Assembly (NCBI GenBank): GCA_013812515.1 | Contig: JACCTI010000021.1 | Location: 1-13,910 of the forward strand | DNA: 13,910 nucleotides | Direction of reading: 5' to 3' | From: Chthoniobacterales bacterium | Lineage (GTDB): Bacteria > Verrucomicrobiota > Verrucomicrobiia > Chthoniobacterales > UBA10450 | Shown here: positions 1-6,540 of the stretch, one piece after another | Position numbering within the stretch: position 1 is the first letter of the stretch | Layout of the letters: every line of letters starts with the position of its first letter | Program-made: the position numbers and the translations under genes | Notes under the pieces: generated by a model | What the model was told of the DNA's origin: nothing | The model's database searches: none | The model's input: the letters and a program-made list of their open reading frames with translations, nothing else

Positions 1-5
1 TCGTA

Positions 6-104
6 CATGCGGAAAAACGAGGCTGCGTTTTTCCGCATGCGGGATCTCCGCATATCTCGGCGTCTGCCTCTCTGAGGCAGAAAATCAGTAGACGGAACTC
101 TGAT
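6..104. repeat. Cluster of four consecutive inverted repeats
   Basis: Four potential hairpins follow one another. Perfect 14-bp arms CATGCGGAAAAACG (6-19) and its complement (26-39) enclose a 6-base loop. ATGCGG/CCGCAT (37-42 and 48-53) shares bases with the first hairpin, so the two are mutually exclusive around the palindrome CCGCATGCGG (33-42). TCTGCCTC/GAGGCAGA (63-70 and 74-81) has a 3-base loop. ATCAG/CTGAT (84-88 and 100-104) has an 11-base loop. No T-run follows on either strand, so these are not classical terminators. They lie beyond the integrase stop, inside the presumed mobile element. A structured RNA, a recombinase-binding region or a replication/transfer site are all possible. 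The structure is certain; the role is unknown. Confidence 0.75.
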
Positions 105-290
105 CCCTGTGTGGCTCGTCAGGCCCGCGCCATCATTACGACTCCTCGACTTGAGCCGCTTATTTCACGCCCGAGTTAACGACCTTTGGCCGGCTTTGAT
201 TGGGCATGAAAAACACCTCCACGTCGGCAGAGCCAACGTCACCAAGCTTATTTTATACTCAGCAATAAACATGCCACCGGCAACACAACT
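105..290. other. Non-coding stretch downstream of the integrase
   Basis: I find no convincing gene here. The bases are noticeably more AT-rich near 240-270 than the chromosomal genes further right. A minus-strand ATG at 205-207 has a good GGAGG upstream but opens a reading frame of only 15 codons (160-207), too short to call. A plus-strand frame starting at 109 runs antisense into the integrase and looks like a shadow. Confidence 0.5.
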
Positions 291-1469
291 TTACGCTGCA
301 GTAAGCCGCCCGTATTCCCCGGGGCTAGGAAAAATCATCCAGTACGCGCGAGCGTCATCGGGGCTGACTAGCTCACGATAGTGTTCTTGGAGCACTTGCG
401 GACTGTGACCAGCTTCGGCCGCGGTCAGATTCTCATTGCCCATGTGTTGGTAGTGATGAGAGACGAATGAATGTCTGGCGACATTGCGCGGCCACTGCCT
501 CATGCCGATGCGCTTTCCAAACTCCTGGCGCCTGTTCCACCAGTTCGGCGGCACCACAGGACCACCGAGGCGCCGGTGAACCTCCAAGAACGCTTTAAGA
601 TTGGGCTGAATGGTGACGATGCGGCGCTGGCGAGTTTTCGATTTCCCTTTGGTGACCTCAATGAAGGCGCGCTCGAGATGGATCTCTGTCCAGTCGAGAA
701 CCTCGATCTCGCACGACCTCAAGCCGGCGAAGAACGCCAGCGCAAACGGGACAACGAGTTCTAGGTCCGGATGTATCATGGCTTCAGCTAGTATGTTCGC
801 CACCTGCTCGGCTCTGAAGATCGCTGTCGGTTTGTCATCGTCCTCCGGCCTCTCGATCAAGGCGCAAGGGTTGTCAGAGCGGTAGTTACGTTTAACGGCG
901 TACCGAAACACCTGGCCTACATCGCGTAAATATCCGCGGACAGTGGCGGGTGCGTAGTCCATGTCCCAAACCCAATGTTCGACCTCGTCCGGCATGATCT
1001 CAGAGATTTTGCGCTCGCCGAAAGCCCTATTGAAAACGCCAAAGGTCCAACCGAGACCATCCGCGTAACTCTTCTTTTTCTTCGCCTTGATTTTTCTATG
1101 CAGAAGTTCAGCGGCAACATCTTTGAACAAGCGCTCTTCGGAAGTGGGTTTGTGGTGGAGTAGAAAATATTCAGTCGCTTGCGTTAGCGTCGCACTTGCA
1201 ACTGCTAACCGTTGTGAGCACGTGAGAGCCTCTAGTCGGATCGACTCGGGCATCGCTAACGCAGCAATCCCGTGGTTCGCCTTTTTTGTGCGGGCCACTT
1301 CCCGGAACGTTTCAGCTTCGAGTTGCGTAGCGAAATACTTTCGGATGCGCTTTCCATTCTCACGTCCGCAATAGACTTCCCACTGAACGCTGCCGTTTTT
1401 GTTCACTTTCCGCGTGATTCGGAAGGCAATGTGTTTCTTCGCGCCCGTGCGTTGTGCTTTCTTCGTCAT
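291..1469 (-). CDS. Tyrosine recombinase / site-specific integrase
   Basis: A 392-aa tyrosine recombinase that would cut and rejoin DNA during integration and excision of the element ending here. The basic N-terminus (residues 1-45) fits an arm-binding or AP2-like domain. Residues about 98-205 fit the SAM-like core-binding domain. The catalytic domain follows, with Arg251 (GLRSCEI), a Lys in the KGKSK turn (274-278), Arg332 in the box-II motif NVARHSF, His355 (AGHS) and the nucleophile Tyr364 (QEHYREL). The usual box-II HxxR His is Asn329 here, a substitution I believe occurs in related recombinases, so activity is plausible. The ATG at 1469 directly follows a tandem TGTCCGGTA repeat. The gene reads away from the tRNA-Leu fragment at 1518-1572, its presumed target. 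Length and domains look complete. Confidence 0.93.
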   Translation of the reverse strand: MTKKAQRTGAKKHIAFRITRKVNKNGSVQWEVYCGRENGKRIRKYFATQLEAETFREVARTKKANHGIAALAMPESIRLEALTCSQRLAVASATLTQATEYFLLHHKPTSEERLFKDVAAELLHRKIKAKKKKSYADGLGWTFGVFNRAFGERKISEIMPDEVEHWVWDMDYAPATVRGYLRDVGQVFRYAVKRNYRSDNPCALIERPEDDDKPTAIFRAEQVANILAEAMIHPDLELVVPFALAFFAGLRSCEIEVLDWTEIHLERAFIEVTKGKSKTRQRRIVTIQPNLKAFLEVHRRLGGPVVPPNWWNRRQEFGKRIGMRQWPRNVARHSFVSHHYQHMGNENLTAAEAGHSPQVLQEHYRELVSPDDARAYWMIFPSPGEYGRLTAA

Positions 1470-1471
1470 AA

Positions 1472-1491
1472 TGTCCGGTAACTGTCCGGTA
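1472..1491. repeat. Tandem 9-bp direct repeat upstream of the integrase start
   Basis: TGTCCGGTA occurs at 1472-1480 and again at 1483-1491, an 11-base period, about one helical turn. It lies between the integrase start codon (1467-1469) and the tRNA fragment. The helical spacing and position suggest paired protein-binding sites, such as integrase arm sites, an excisionase site or an operator controlling integrase expression. The repeat is directly seen; the binding role is inference. Confidence 0.6.
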
Positions 1492-1517
1492 GAGCAGGGA
1501 TCATGCCTCGTGGAGAG

Positions 1518-1572
1518 CCAGACTTAGGATCTGGTTCCGCAAGGATTAGGGGTTCGAGTCCCCTCCCTGGTA
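1518..1572 (+). tRNA. tRNA-Leu(UAG), 3' part only; probable attachment site
   Basis: The 3' part of a class II tRNA is clear. The anticodon stem is CCAGA (1518-1522) paired with TCTGG (1530-1534), around the loop CTTAGGA with anticodon TAG (1525-1527). A long variable arm TTCCGCAAGGATT spans 1535-1547. The T arm AGGGG-TTCGAGT-CCCCT spans 1548-1564, followed by the 3' acceptor strand CCCTGGT and discriminator A (1572). CCA is not encoded. Upstream, AGCAGGG (1493-1499) could pair with the acceptor strand with one mismatch, but the bases between lack a normal D arm (no U8, no proper GG loop). With an integrase gene on the 5' side, this is best read as the displaced 3' end left by island integration. 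A divergent but functional tRNA is the less likely alternative. Confidence 0.72.
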
Positions 1573-1647
1573 CTCCGCCCCGCGTGTACAAAACGCAGTA
1601 GGGCCATCGTGGAGAGTTTGAACGGCGCGCTGCCGGACCGGCCGAGG

Positions 1648-2025
1648 CTACTTCAGCACCCGGATCGTAAACGGATAGCGATACAGCTCCCCGTGATTGG
1701 CCTTCACCGAAGCAATGATCACGAAAACGACATTGACGATGTGGAGAATCGCGAAAAATGGAATCAACAGGAACCCCACGAGCACGAACATCAGGATGAA
1801 GCAAACGACCCCGAGCAGGGCCGCGTAGATCAACATCGAGATCTGAAAGTTAAGCGACTCCTTGCCGTGCTCATTCACGGCGGCGGATTCTTCGCGTTTC
1901 ACAAGCCAGACGATCAACGGCCCGAGGAAGTGCCCGGCCGCCGGAACGAAAAAACCAAGCAGCGCGCTCGCATGACAGAGCACCGCCCAGATGCGGTCGG
2001 TACGCTGCGCAGGAAGTGTTTCCAT
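1648..2025 (-). CDS. DUF4870 (Tic20-like) small membrane protein
   Basis: A 125-aa protein with about three membrane-spanning segments: residues roughly 12-40 (WAVLCHASALLGFFVPAAGH), then two strongly hydrophobic stretches between about 60 and 105. The loop KRxxxAxxxHGKESLNFQIS and the C-terminal ELYRYPFTIRVLK are hallmarks of DUF4870, a widespread family of small membrane proteins without an established function. The start is the ATG at 2025, one base after the murA stop (TGATATG), so its translation is probably coupled to murA. It is the last gene of the leftward operon; beyond it lies the tRNA fragment. Family assignment is confident, function unknown. Confidence 0.88.
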   Translation of the reverse strand: METLPAQRTDRIWAVLCHASALLGFFVPAAGHFLGPLIVWLVKREESAAVNEHGKESLNFQISMLIYAALLGVVCFILMFVLVGFLLIPFFAILHIVNVVFVIIASVKANHGELYRYPFTIRVLK

Positions 2026-2026
2026 A

Positions 2027-3289
2027 TCAGTCCGCTTTCACGCGCTCAATGTGTGCGCCGAGCGCGCCGAGCTTTTCGTCAAGGTGCTCGTAACCGCGGT
2101 CGATGTGATAAACGCGGCTGATCTCCGTCACACCTTCCGCCTTTAGGCCTGCCAGCACGAGTGCGGCGGAAGCGCGGAGATCGCTCGCCATCACGGGCGC
2201 GCCGAGCAGTTTCTCCACGCCTTGGATCGTGGCGGTGGCCCCTTCGATATCAACGTGAGCGCCCATGCGTTTCAGCTCAGCCAGATGCATGTAGCGCTGC
2301 GGGAAGATGTTTTCCGTCACAACGCTGATCCCTTCTGTCGTGGAAAGAAGCGCACACATCTGCGCCTGCATGTCCGTCGGAAAACCGGGATAAGGTTCCG
2401 TCACCAGCTTGATTGGCTTCGAGGCGCCATTGGCTGAGACGGTGATCGAGCGATCTGTCGCCTCAATCTGGTAGCCCGCATCGGTCAGGGCGGTTGTCAC
2501 CGCGCTGACATGTTTCGGCTCGACGCGATTGATCGTGACACCTTTGCCGCAGACCGCACCAGCAACCAGAAACGTGCCGGCCTCGATCCGATCCGGAATG
2601 ATGGCGTGTTCGGCGCCATGCAATTCTTTCACGCCTTCGATGATCATGCGCCGCGTCCCAGCACCTTCGATCTTCGCGCCCATCTTGTTCAGGAAATCGG
2701 CGAGATCGCAAACCTCTGGTTCCGTCGCGGCGCCTTCAATCACTGTGGTGCCTTCCGCGAGAACCGCGGCCATCAGGACGTTATCCGTCCCGAGCACAGT
2801 AGGCCCGAACTTCCCGCGAAGGTTAATGACCGCGCCTTGCAGTTTCGGCGCGAAAACCTTCACGTTGCCGTTCTCGACGCGAATCGCAGCGCCGAGCGCT
2901 TCGAAGCCTTTCAGGTGCAAATCGATCGGTCGGTCGCCGATGATGCAGCCGCCGGGGAGCGAGACGGTCGCTTCGCCGCAACGGCCCAAGAGTGGCCCGA
3001 GCACGCAAACCGATGCCCGCATTTTCCGTACGACATCATACGGCGCGACCGACTCGATCGTTTCCGCGCGGACTGAGACGGTGCCGCTGGCCCGTTCCAC
3101 ATCCGCGCCGAGATGCGTCAGGATTTGCAGCATGTAGTTTGTGTCGCTCAAGTCGGGCACGTGACGCAGCACGCATGGTTCGCGCGTCAGGAGCGTAGCG
3201 GCGAGGATCGGCAGGGCGGAATTCTTTGACCCGCTGATCTTGATTGACCCGGAGAGCGGATGACCGCCGTGAACGAGGATCTTATCCAT
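2027..3289 (-). CDS. murA: UDP-N-acetylglucosamine 1-carboxyvinyltransferase
   Basis: MurA transfers enolpyruvate from PEP to UDP-GlcNAc in the cytoplasm, the first committed step of peptidoglycan synthesis and the target of fosfomycin. I choose the ATG at 3289 (MDKILVHGG, 420 aa) over a TTG three codons upstream. With this start the key residues fall at the same numbers as in E. coli MurA: Lys22/Asn23 in SGSKNSALP, Arg91, and the PEP-binding Cys115 in LPGGCIIGDRP. The Cys is present, so fosfomycin sensitivity would be expected of the enzyme. The PTDMQAQ motif of the active-site Asp is also present. The start overlaps the prmC stop by 8 bases (ATGGATAA), indicating translational coupling. No clear Shine-Dalgarno site precedes it. 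Full length. Confidence 0.97.
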   Translation of the reverse strand: MDKILVHGGHPLSGSIKISGSKNSALPILAATLLTREPCVLRHVPDLSDTNYMLQILTHLGADVERASGTVSVRAETIESVAPYDVVRKMRASVCVLGPLLGRCGEATVSLPGGCIIGDRPIDLHLKGFEALGAAIRVENGNVKVFAPKLQGAVINLRGKFGPTVLGTDNVLMAAVLAEGTTVIEGAATEPEVCDLADFLNKMGAKIEGAGTRRMIIEGVKELHGAEHAIIPDRIEAGTFLVAGAVCGKGVTINRVEPKHVSAVTTALTDAGYQIEATDRSITVSANGASKPIKLVTEPYPGFPTDMQAQMCALLSTTEGISVVTENIFPQRYMHLAELKRMGAHVDIEGATATIQGVEKLLGAPVMASDLRASAALVLAGLKAEGVTEISRVYHIDRGYEHLDEKLGALGAHIERVKAD

Positions 3290-4118
3290 GCCTGGCAAAG
3301 AGGAATCGTGTCACACCGGCATGATCCTGTCGCGCTGAAATATCGTGATAACCCTTCTCGGAAAAAAAGCGAAGCAATGCCTCCGCTTGCCCCAAGCCGA
3401 TTTCAAGCGCAAGCAAGCCGCCGGCCGTGAGGCGCGCCGGTGCTGTCTCGATTAACTCGCGCGTCAGCTCCTCGCCGGTCGGACCCGCGAACACCGCCTC
3501 CTCCGGATCGCACAGCACTTCGCGCGATACCTGCCCACGCTCAGCAGTGGCCACGTAAGGAAGATTGGCGACGATGATGTCATATACGTGAGTCACGGTT
3601 GTCAGCAGATCGCCTCGCAGAAATTGCACCCGGGCGCTTAGGCCGAGCCGTTCCGCATTCTCACGGGCGAGCGCGAGTGCATCGTCGGAGATGTCGAGGG
3701 CGTGCACCTCCGCCTCGGGAAACTTGGCCGCAAGGCTGAGGGCGATGACGCCACTTCCGGTCCCGACGTCTAGGATTTTGGATTTTGGATTTGCGATTTT
3801 CGATTGCAGGAGCTCGACCAGCTCCTCGGTTTCCGGGCGCGGAATTAGCGCGCGCTTATCGCACAAGAACGTGTGAGTACAAAACTCGACCGTGCCGAGC
3901 AGATGTTGCAACGGTTCACCTCGACCGCGCCGGCGAACAAGTTCCCGCAATGGCGCCAGCTCGGTTTCCAAAAGTGCGCGCTCGAACTCGAGATAAAGCT
4001 CGATGCGTTTCTTGCCTAACGAGTGAGCGAGGAGATGTTCCGCGTTCAAGCGCGGGCTCTCCAGACCGCGCTTCGTGAAGTAGGCGGTGGTCGATTGCAG
4101 CACCTCGAGAACCGTCAT
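3282..4118 (-). CDS. prmC: Peptide chain release factor N5-glutamine methyltransferase
   Basis: PrmC (HemK family) uses S-adenosylmethionine to methylate the Gln of the GGQ motif in release factors. The 278-aa protein has the N-terminal helical substrate-binding domain (about 1-75), IPRPETEELVE (92-102), the SAM motif ILDVGTGSG (115-123), the acidic ALDIS (140-144) and the catalytic motif near 185. That motif reads NLPY instead of the commoner NPPY; the Asn and Tyr are kept. The start overlaps the upstream nucleotidyltransferase by ATGA (4115-4118) and the end overlaps murA. Its substrate RF1 is encoded four genes upstream in the same operon. Just before the SAM motif lies an odd AT-rich heptad repeat (3774-3808) encoding residues 106-116. 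Confidence 0.95.
   Translation of the reverse strand: MTVLEVLQSTTAYFTKRGLESPRLNAEHLLAHSLGKKRIELYLEFERALLETELAPLRELVRRRGRGEPLQHLLGTVEFCTHTFLCDKRALIPRPETEELVELLQSKIANPKSKILDVGTGSGVIALSLAAKFPEAEVHALDISDDALALARENAERLGLSARVQFLRGDLLTTVTHVYDIIVANLPYVATAERGQVSREVLCDPEEAVFAGPTGEELTRELIETAPARLTAGGLLALEIGLGQAEALLRFFSEKGYHDISARQDHAGVTRFLFARHG
3774..3808. repeat. Five tandem 7-bp AT-rich units inside prmC
   Basis: On the plus strand the units read GATTTTG, GATTTTG, GATTTGC, GATTTTC, GATTGCA, a perfect 7-base period over 35 bases. On the minus strand this is translated in frame as a Lys/Ser/Asn-rich linker (SKIANPKSKI) just before the SAM-binding motif of PrmC. The composition contrasts sharply with the surrounding GC-rich gene. 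It resembles an intergenic repeat captured by a coding region. Confidence 0.75.
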
Positions 4119-4597
4119 CGCTCATTCCGCTCGGAATATTCACTCCGGAACTGCTCCAAGCGGCGGAGATCATGGATGTCCTTTTCCCTGCCGGTGGCGC
4201 GCTTGCTCGCGATAATGTCGTCCAGCGAAGCCACGGGAAACCGGCCTCCTGCGAGAACCGAACGGCTCTTCGCAGCCTGGAAGCTGGCGATCCCGTCAGG
4301 CGCATGAATCAGATCGAGCGCGAACGGTCCTGCTTTCATCAAAACGATCTCGCTTCCGGCAAGAACCGATACAGTCAGCACCGGATCGAGGTGAAAACCT
4401 AGATTCTTCAACGCGCCAAGGACACGCTTCGCATTCTCTTCCGATTTGGGAAGAAAGATGTCTACATCCTGAGTTGTGTCAGGATAACCGAGCAGAATCG
4501 CCCCGCTCTTGCCGATGAAGAGGTAATCCACTTCTTGCGCCGCAAACGCGGCAGCGAGCTCCTCCGCTTGAGCGGGAGTAAACTTGCTCTCCGGCAT
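4115..4597 (-). CDS. Nucleotidyltransferase-fold protein (DUF6036/AbiEii-like)
   Basis: A 160-aa protein with the minimal nucleotidyltransferase fold. It has GKSGAILLGYP (29-39) for the Gly-rich turn, TTQDVDIFL (41-49) with the metal-binding pair Asp44/Asp46, and a third acidic residue near Asp95 in ALDLI. A C-terminal SLDDIIASKRATGREKDIHDL (about 124-144) is typical of this family. Relatives transfer nucleotides to proteins or RNA and include MNT/AbiEii toxin-antitoxin components; the substrate here cannot be told. I choose the ATG at 4597 because it follows the stop of the upstream 71-aa gene by one base (TGAcATG); a longer frame to 4702 would overlap that gene. Its stop overlaps prmC by ATGA. 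The coupling on both sides suggests co-expression with the release-factor methyltransferase. Confidence 0.85.
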   Translation of the reverse strand: MPESKFTPAQAEELAAAFAAQEVDYLFIGKSGAILLGYPDTTQDVDIFLPKSEENAKRVLGALKNLGFHLDPVLTVSVLAGSEIVLMKAGPFALDLIHAPDGIASFQAAKSRSVLAGGRFPVASLDDIIASKRATGREKDIHDLRRLEQFRSEYSERNER

Positions 4598-4598
4598 G

Positions 4599-4814
4599 TC
4601 AATGCCCGTTCGCCGCGGGCCGATATCCGAGATAGGCCGGAAGCGCCGCGCACCAGTCGCGGTACTGCGACATGCTGGAAAAAGGGCGGATGCCGACATC
4701 ATCCAGGATCGGTTTGTAGACGTGGCAGAAGCCGTATTTGATCCGGGTCAGGACATCCCGTTCGAGGCCGCGGCGGCACTGTTCGCGCCAGGCTTCCTCT
4801 TCTGAGAGTTGCAT
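4599..4814 (-). CDS. Small protein of unknown function (71 aa)
   Basis: I do not recognise this family with certainty. The protein has a charged, probably helical N-terminal half (SEEEAWREQCRRGLERD) and a C-terminal half with SSMSQYRDWCAALPAYLGY, where the spaced aromatic, Cys and Leu-Gly-Tyr residues look conserved rather than random. No signal peptide or membrane segment is visible. It ends one base before the nucleotidyltransferase start and begins 23 bases after the Uma2 stop, so it sits in the operon as the partner of the nucleotidyltransferase. A specificity subunit or an antitoxin-like partner is possible but unproven. The tight packing and protein-like composition support a real gene. 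Confidence 0.7.
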   Translation of the reverse strand: MQLSEEEAWREQCRRGLERDVLTRIKYGFCHVYKPILDDVGIRPFSSMSQYRDWCAALPAYLGYRPAANGH

Positions 4815-4837
4815 CAGGCGGCGGAGACCTCGGGGTC

Positions 4838-5410
4838 TTAACGCAAGAGAGACGTCCGCTCGTACATCGCCGCGAGAGGCAGAGTGCAGCCAATGCCCGG
4901 CATTTCGAGTAGGTGATCTTTGTCGGTTAAGAACTCCATCTTCCAGCCGCTCCCGCTGCGTCGATATGCGCTCACTGCGATATGAAATTGGTCGACCAGT
5001 GCATAGACTTCCAGCGACGGTAAGGCTTGATAATTAGCCAGCTTTTCGCCGCGATCGATCCGCTCCGTGTCAGGCGACATGACTTCGAAAATGACGCGCG
5101 GTTCCTCTGCAAAGAGCGAACTGTCTCCGGCTCCACCGCAGTCCAGTGTCGCGTCGGGATAATAATACAACTCGCCGCCATTGCTGCGAATCCGGACCTT
5201 CACATCGGACGAAAACACCTCGCAGCGCCTGCCGCGGAGTTGGTTGCCGAGTTCGCGGACGATATTATTCGCAATGCGATCATGGCCGATGCTCGTGCCG
5301 GCCATCGCGTAAATCACTCCCGCGAGATATTCGTGCTTCTGCTGGCTGACGCGTTCGCCGGCGAGGTAACCCTCGACACTGGTGTAGTACTCGGCGTGTT
5401 CTGCCGTCAT
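4838..5410 (-). CDS. Uma2 family (DUF820) endonuclease-like protein
   Basis: A 190-aa member of the Uma2/DUF820 family, which has a restriction-endonuclease-like PD-(D/E)XK core. Visible marks are YLAGERVSQQKHEYLAG (15-31, the usual N-terminal YLxxExxSxxKHEYxxG), the SSDVKVRI strand (67-74), YYPDATLDC with Asp86, and VIFEVMSPDTERIDRGEKLANYQ (106-128), which supplies Glu109, Asp119, Lys123 and Tyr127. The putative active-site residues are intact. The family is abundant and highly copied in cyanobacteria and some other phyla, and its biological role is not settled. It lies 47 bases after prfA and 23 before the 71-aa gene, an accessory insert in the core operon. Confidence 0.9.
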   Translation of the reverse strand: MTAEHAEYYTSVEGYLAGERVSQQKHEYLAGVIYAMAGTSIGHDRIANNIVRELGNQLRGRRCEVFSSDVKVRIRSNGGELYYYPDATLDCGGAGDSSLFAEEPRVIFEVMSPDTERIDRGEKLANYQALPSLEVYALVDQFHIAVSAYRRSGSGWKMEFLTDKDHLLEMPGIGCTLPLAAMYERTSLLR

Positions 5411-5457
5411 TCTGGAGACTAGCAGGACGCCCGGCGCGTCGCAAGGTAACGCACTTG

Positions 5458-6540
5458 TTAGGCCGTGAGCGCGGACTCCTTCAGCCGCTCCTGCAGATCG
5501 GCAGCCTGTAAGGCGGCGATCATTTCGCCGAGATCGCCTGCGATCACGCGGTCGAGATTGTAAAGGGTGAGGCCGATGCGGTGATCGGTGATCCGGTTCT
5601 GCGGGAAATTGTAGGTGCGAATTTTTTCTTCCCGCCCGCCCGAGCCGATCTGCGTTTTGCGGTGCGCGGAATATTTAGCTTCTTCTTCCCGCTGCTTGTC
5701 CTCGAGCAGCCGCGCGCGCATGATGCTGAGGGCTTTTTCCTTGTTCTTCTGCTGGCTGCGGCCGTCCTGGCAACGCACGATCCGCCCCGTCGGTATGTGC
5801 ATCACCTGCACTGCGGAATCGGTCGTGTTCACGCCCTGACCCCCGGGGCCGCCGGAGCGACAAACCTCAATCCGGAGGTCTTCGGGTTTGAGATCGATGT
5901 CGACATCTTCAGCCTCCGGGAGGACCGCGACGGTGGCGGTGGAAGTATGGATGCGTCCTTGCGCTTCAGTCGCTGGAACGCGCTGGACGCGATGCACGCC
6001 ACTCTCGAAGCGCAATTTCCGAAACACGTTTTCACCGGTGACTTTGAAGATCGCTTCCCGTAACCCACCGAGCTCCGAGGGACTCGACTCCAAATCTTCC
6101 ATCTGCAACCCCGCAGTTTCCGCGAAGCGGTTGTACATGCGGTAGAGATCAGCAGCGAAAATCGCGGCTTCACTTCCACCGGTGCCGGCGCGGATCTCGA
6201 TAATCGCGTCGCGGTTTTCGTTCTCGTCCGGTGGCAACAACGCGATTTGGAAATCGAGTTCCAGATCCGCGAGTCGCTTCTCCAGCTGCGGAATTTCCTC
6301 CTGGGCCATCTGCGCCATCTCGGCATCGTCAGCCGTCGCGAGCTCTCGGTTATCTTCGAGTTGACGGCGCGCCGTCTCGAGCTCAGCCCAGAGCGCGAGC
6401 ATCTGCTTCACCGCCGCATGCTCGCGCATGATCTCGCTCGCGCGTTTCCGGTTCTCAAAGAGCGTGGGGTCGCCGATCTCCTGTTCGAGTTCTTCGAAGC
6501 GTGCTCGCTTGCGATGAATTAAATTCTGAAAGTCCATCAT
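5458..6540 (-). CDS. prfA: Peptide chain release factor 1 (RF1)
   Basis: RF1 recognises UAA and UAG in the ribosomal A site and triggers peptide release. The 360-aa protein has the coiled N-terminal domain, the acidic AGTGGSEAA motif (118-126), the PAT tripeptide anticodon (189-191) in RVPATEAQGRIHTS, which marks RF1 rather than RF2 (SPF), and the catalytic GGQ (233-235) in GGPGGQGVNTTDSA. The GGQ glutamine is the substrate of PrmC, encoded downstream in the same operon. Two consecutive ATG codons (6540 and 6537) could start the gene; I keep the first. There is no Shine-Dalgarno site, because a REP-like hairpin begins at the base adjoining the start codon. Full length. Confidence 0.97.
   Translation of the reverse strand: MMDFQNLIHRKRARFEELEQEIGDPTLFENRKRASEIMREHAAVKQMLALWAELETARRQLEDNRELATADDAEMAQMAQEEIPQLEKRLADLELDFQIALLPPDENENRDAIIEIRAGTGGSEAAIFAADLYRMYNRFAETAGLQMEDLESSPSELGGLREAIFKVTGENVFRKLRFESGVHRVQRVPATEAQGRIHTSTATVAVLPEAEDVDIDLKPEDLRIEVCRSGGPGGQGVNTTDSAVQVMHIPTGRIVRCQDGRSQQKNKEKALSIMRARLLEDKQREEEAKYSAHRKTQIGSGGREEKIRTYNFPQNRITDHRIGLTLYNLDRVIAGDLGEMIAALQAADLQERLKESALTA

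Noticed and set aside
6..53. CRISPR-like or iteron array from repeated ATGCGG
   Set aside because: There are only two short copies in each orientation, explained by overlapping hairpins; no regular spacers.
63..84. Rho-independent terminator at the 8-bp hairpin
   Set aside because: On the plus strand the stem is followed by A residues, and on the minus strand no T-run follows, so the terminator pattern is not met.
160..207. A 15-codon minus-strand frame with a GGAGG site
   Set aside because: Too short and without recognisable content, despite the good ribosome-binding pattern.
109..381. A 90-codon plus-strand frame at the left edge
   Set aside because: It runs antisense into the integrase 3' end, has no clear start signal and no protein-like motif.
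1493..1572. A complete tRNA-Leu gene
   Set aside because: AGCAGGG (1493-1499) can pair with the acceptor 3' strand with one mismatch, but positions 8-25 do not form a tRNA D arm. The intact part starts only at the anticodon stem. Kept as a less likely alternative.
1466..1804. A 112-codon minus-strand frame across the tRNA fragment
   Set aside because: It is antisense to the tRNA-Leu fragment and overlaps the DUF4870 gene. The peptide VPGRGLEPLILAEPDPKSG is the typical artefact of translating a tRNA region backwards.
4599..4814. HEPN-type R(x6)H motif in the 71-aa protein (RIKYGFCH)
   Set aside because: HEPN domains are about twice as long, and the surrounding residues do not match; the motif is short enough to occur by chance.
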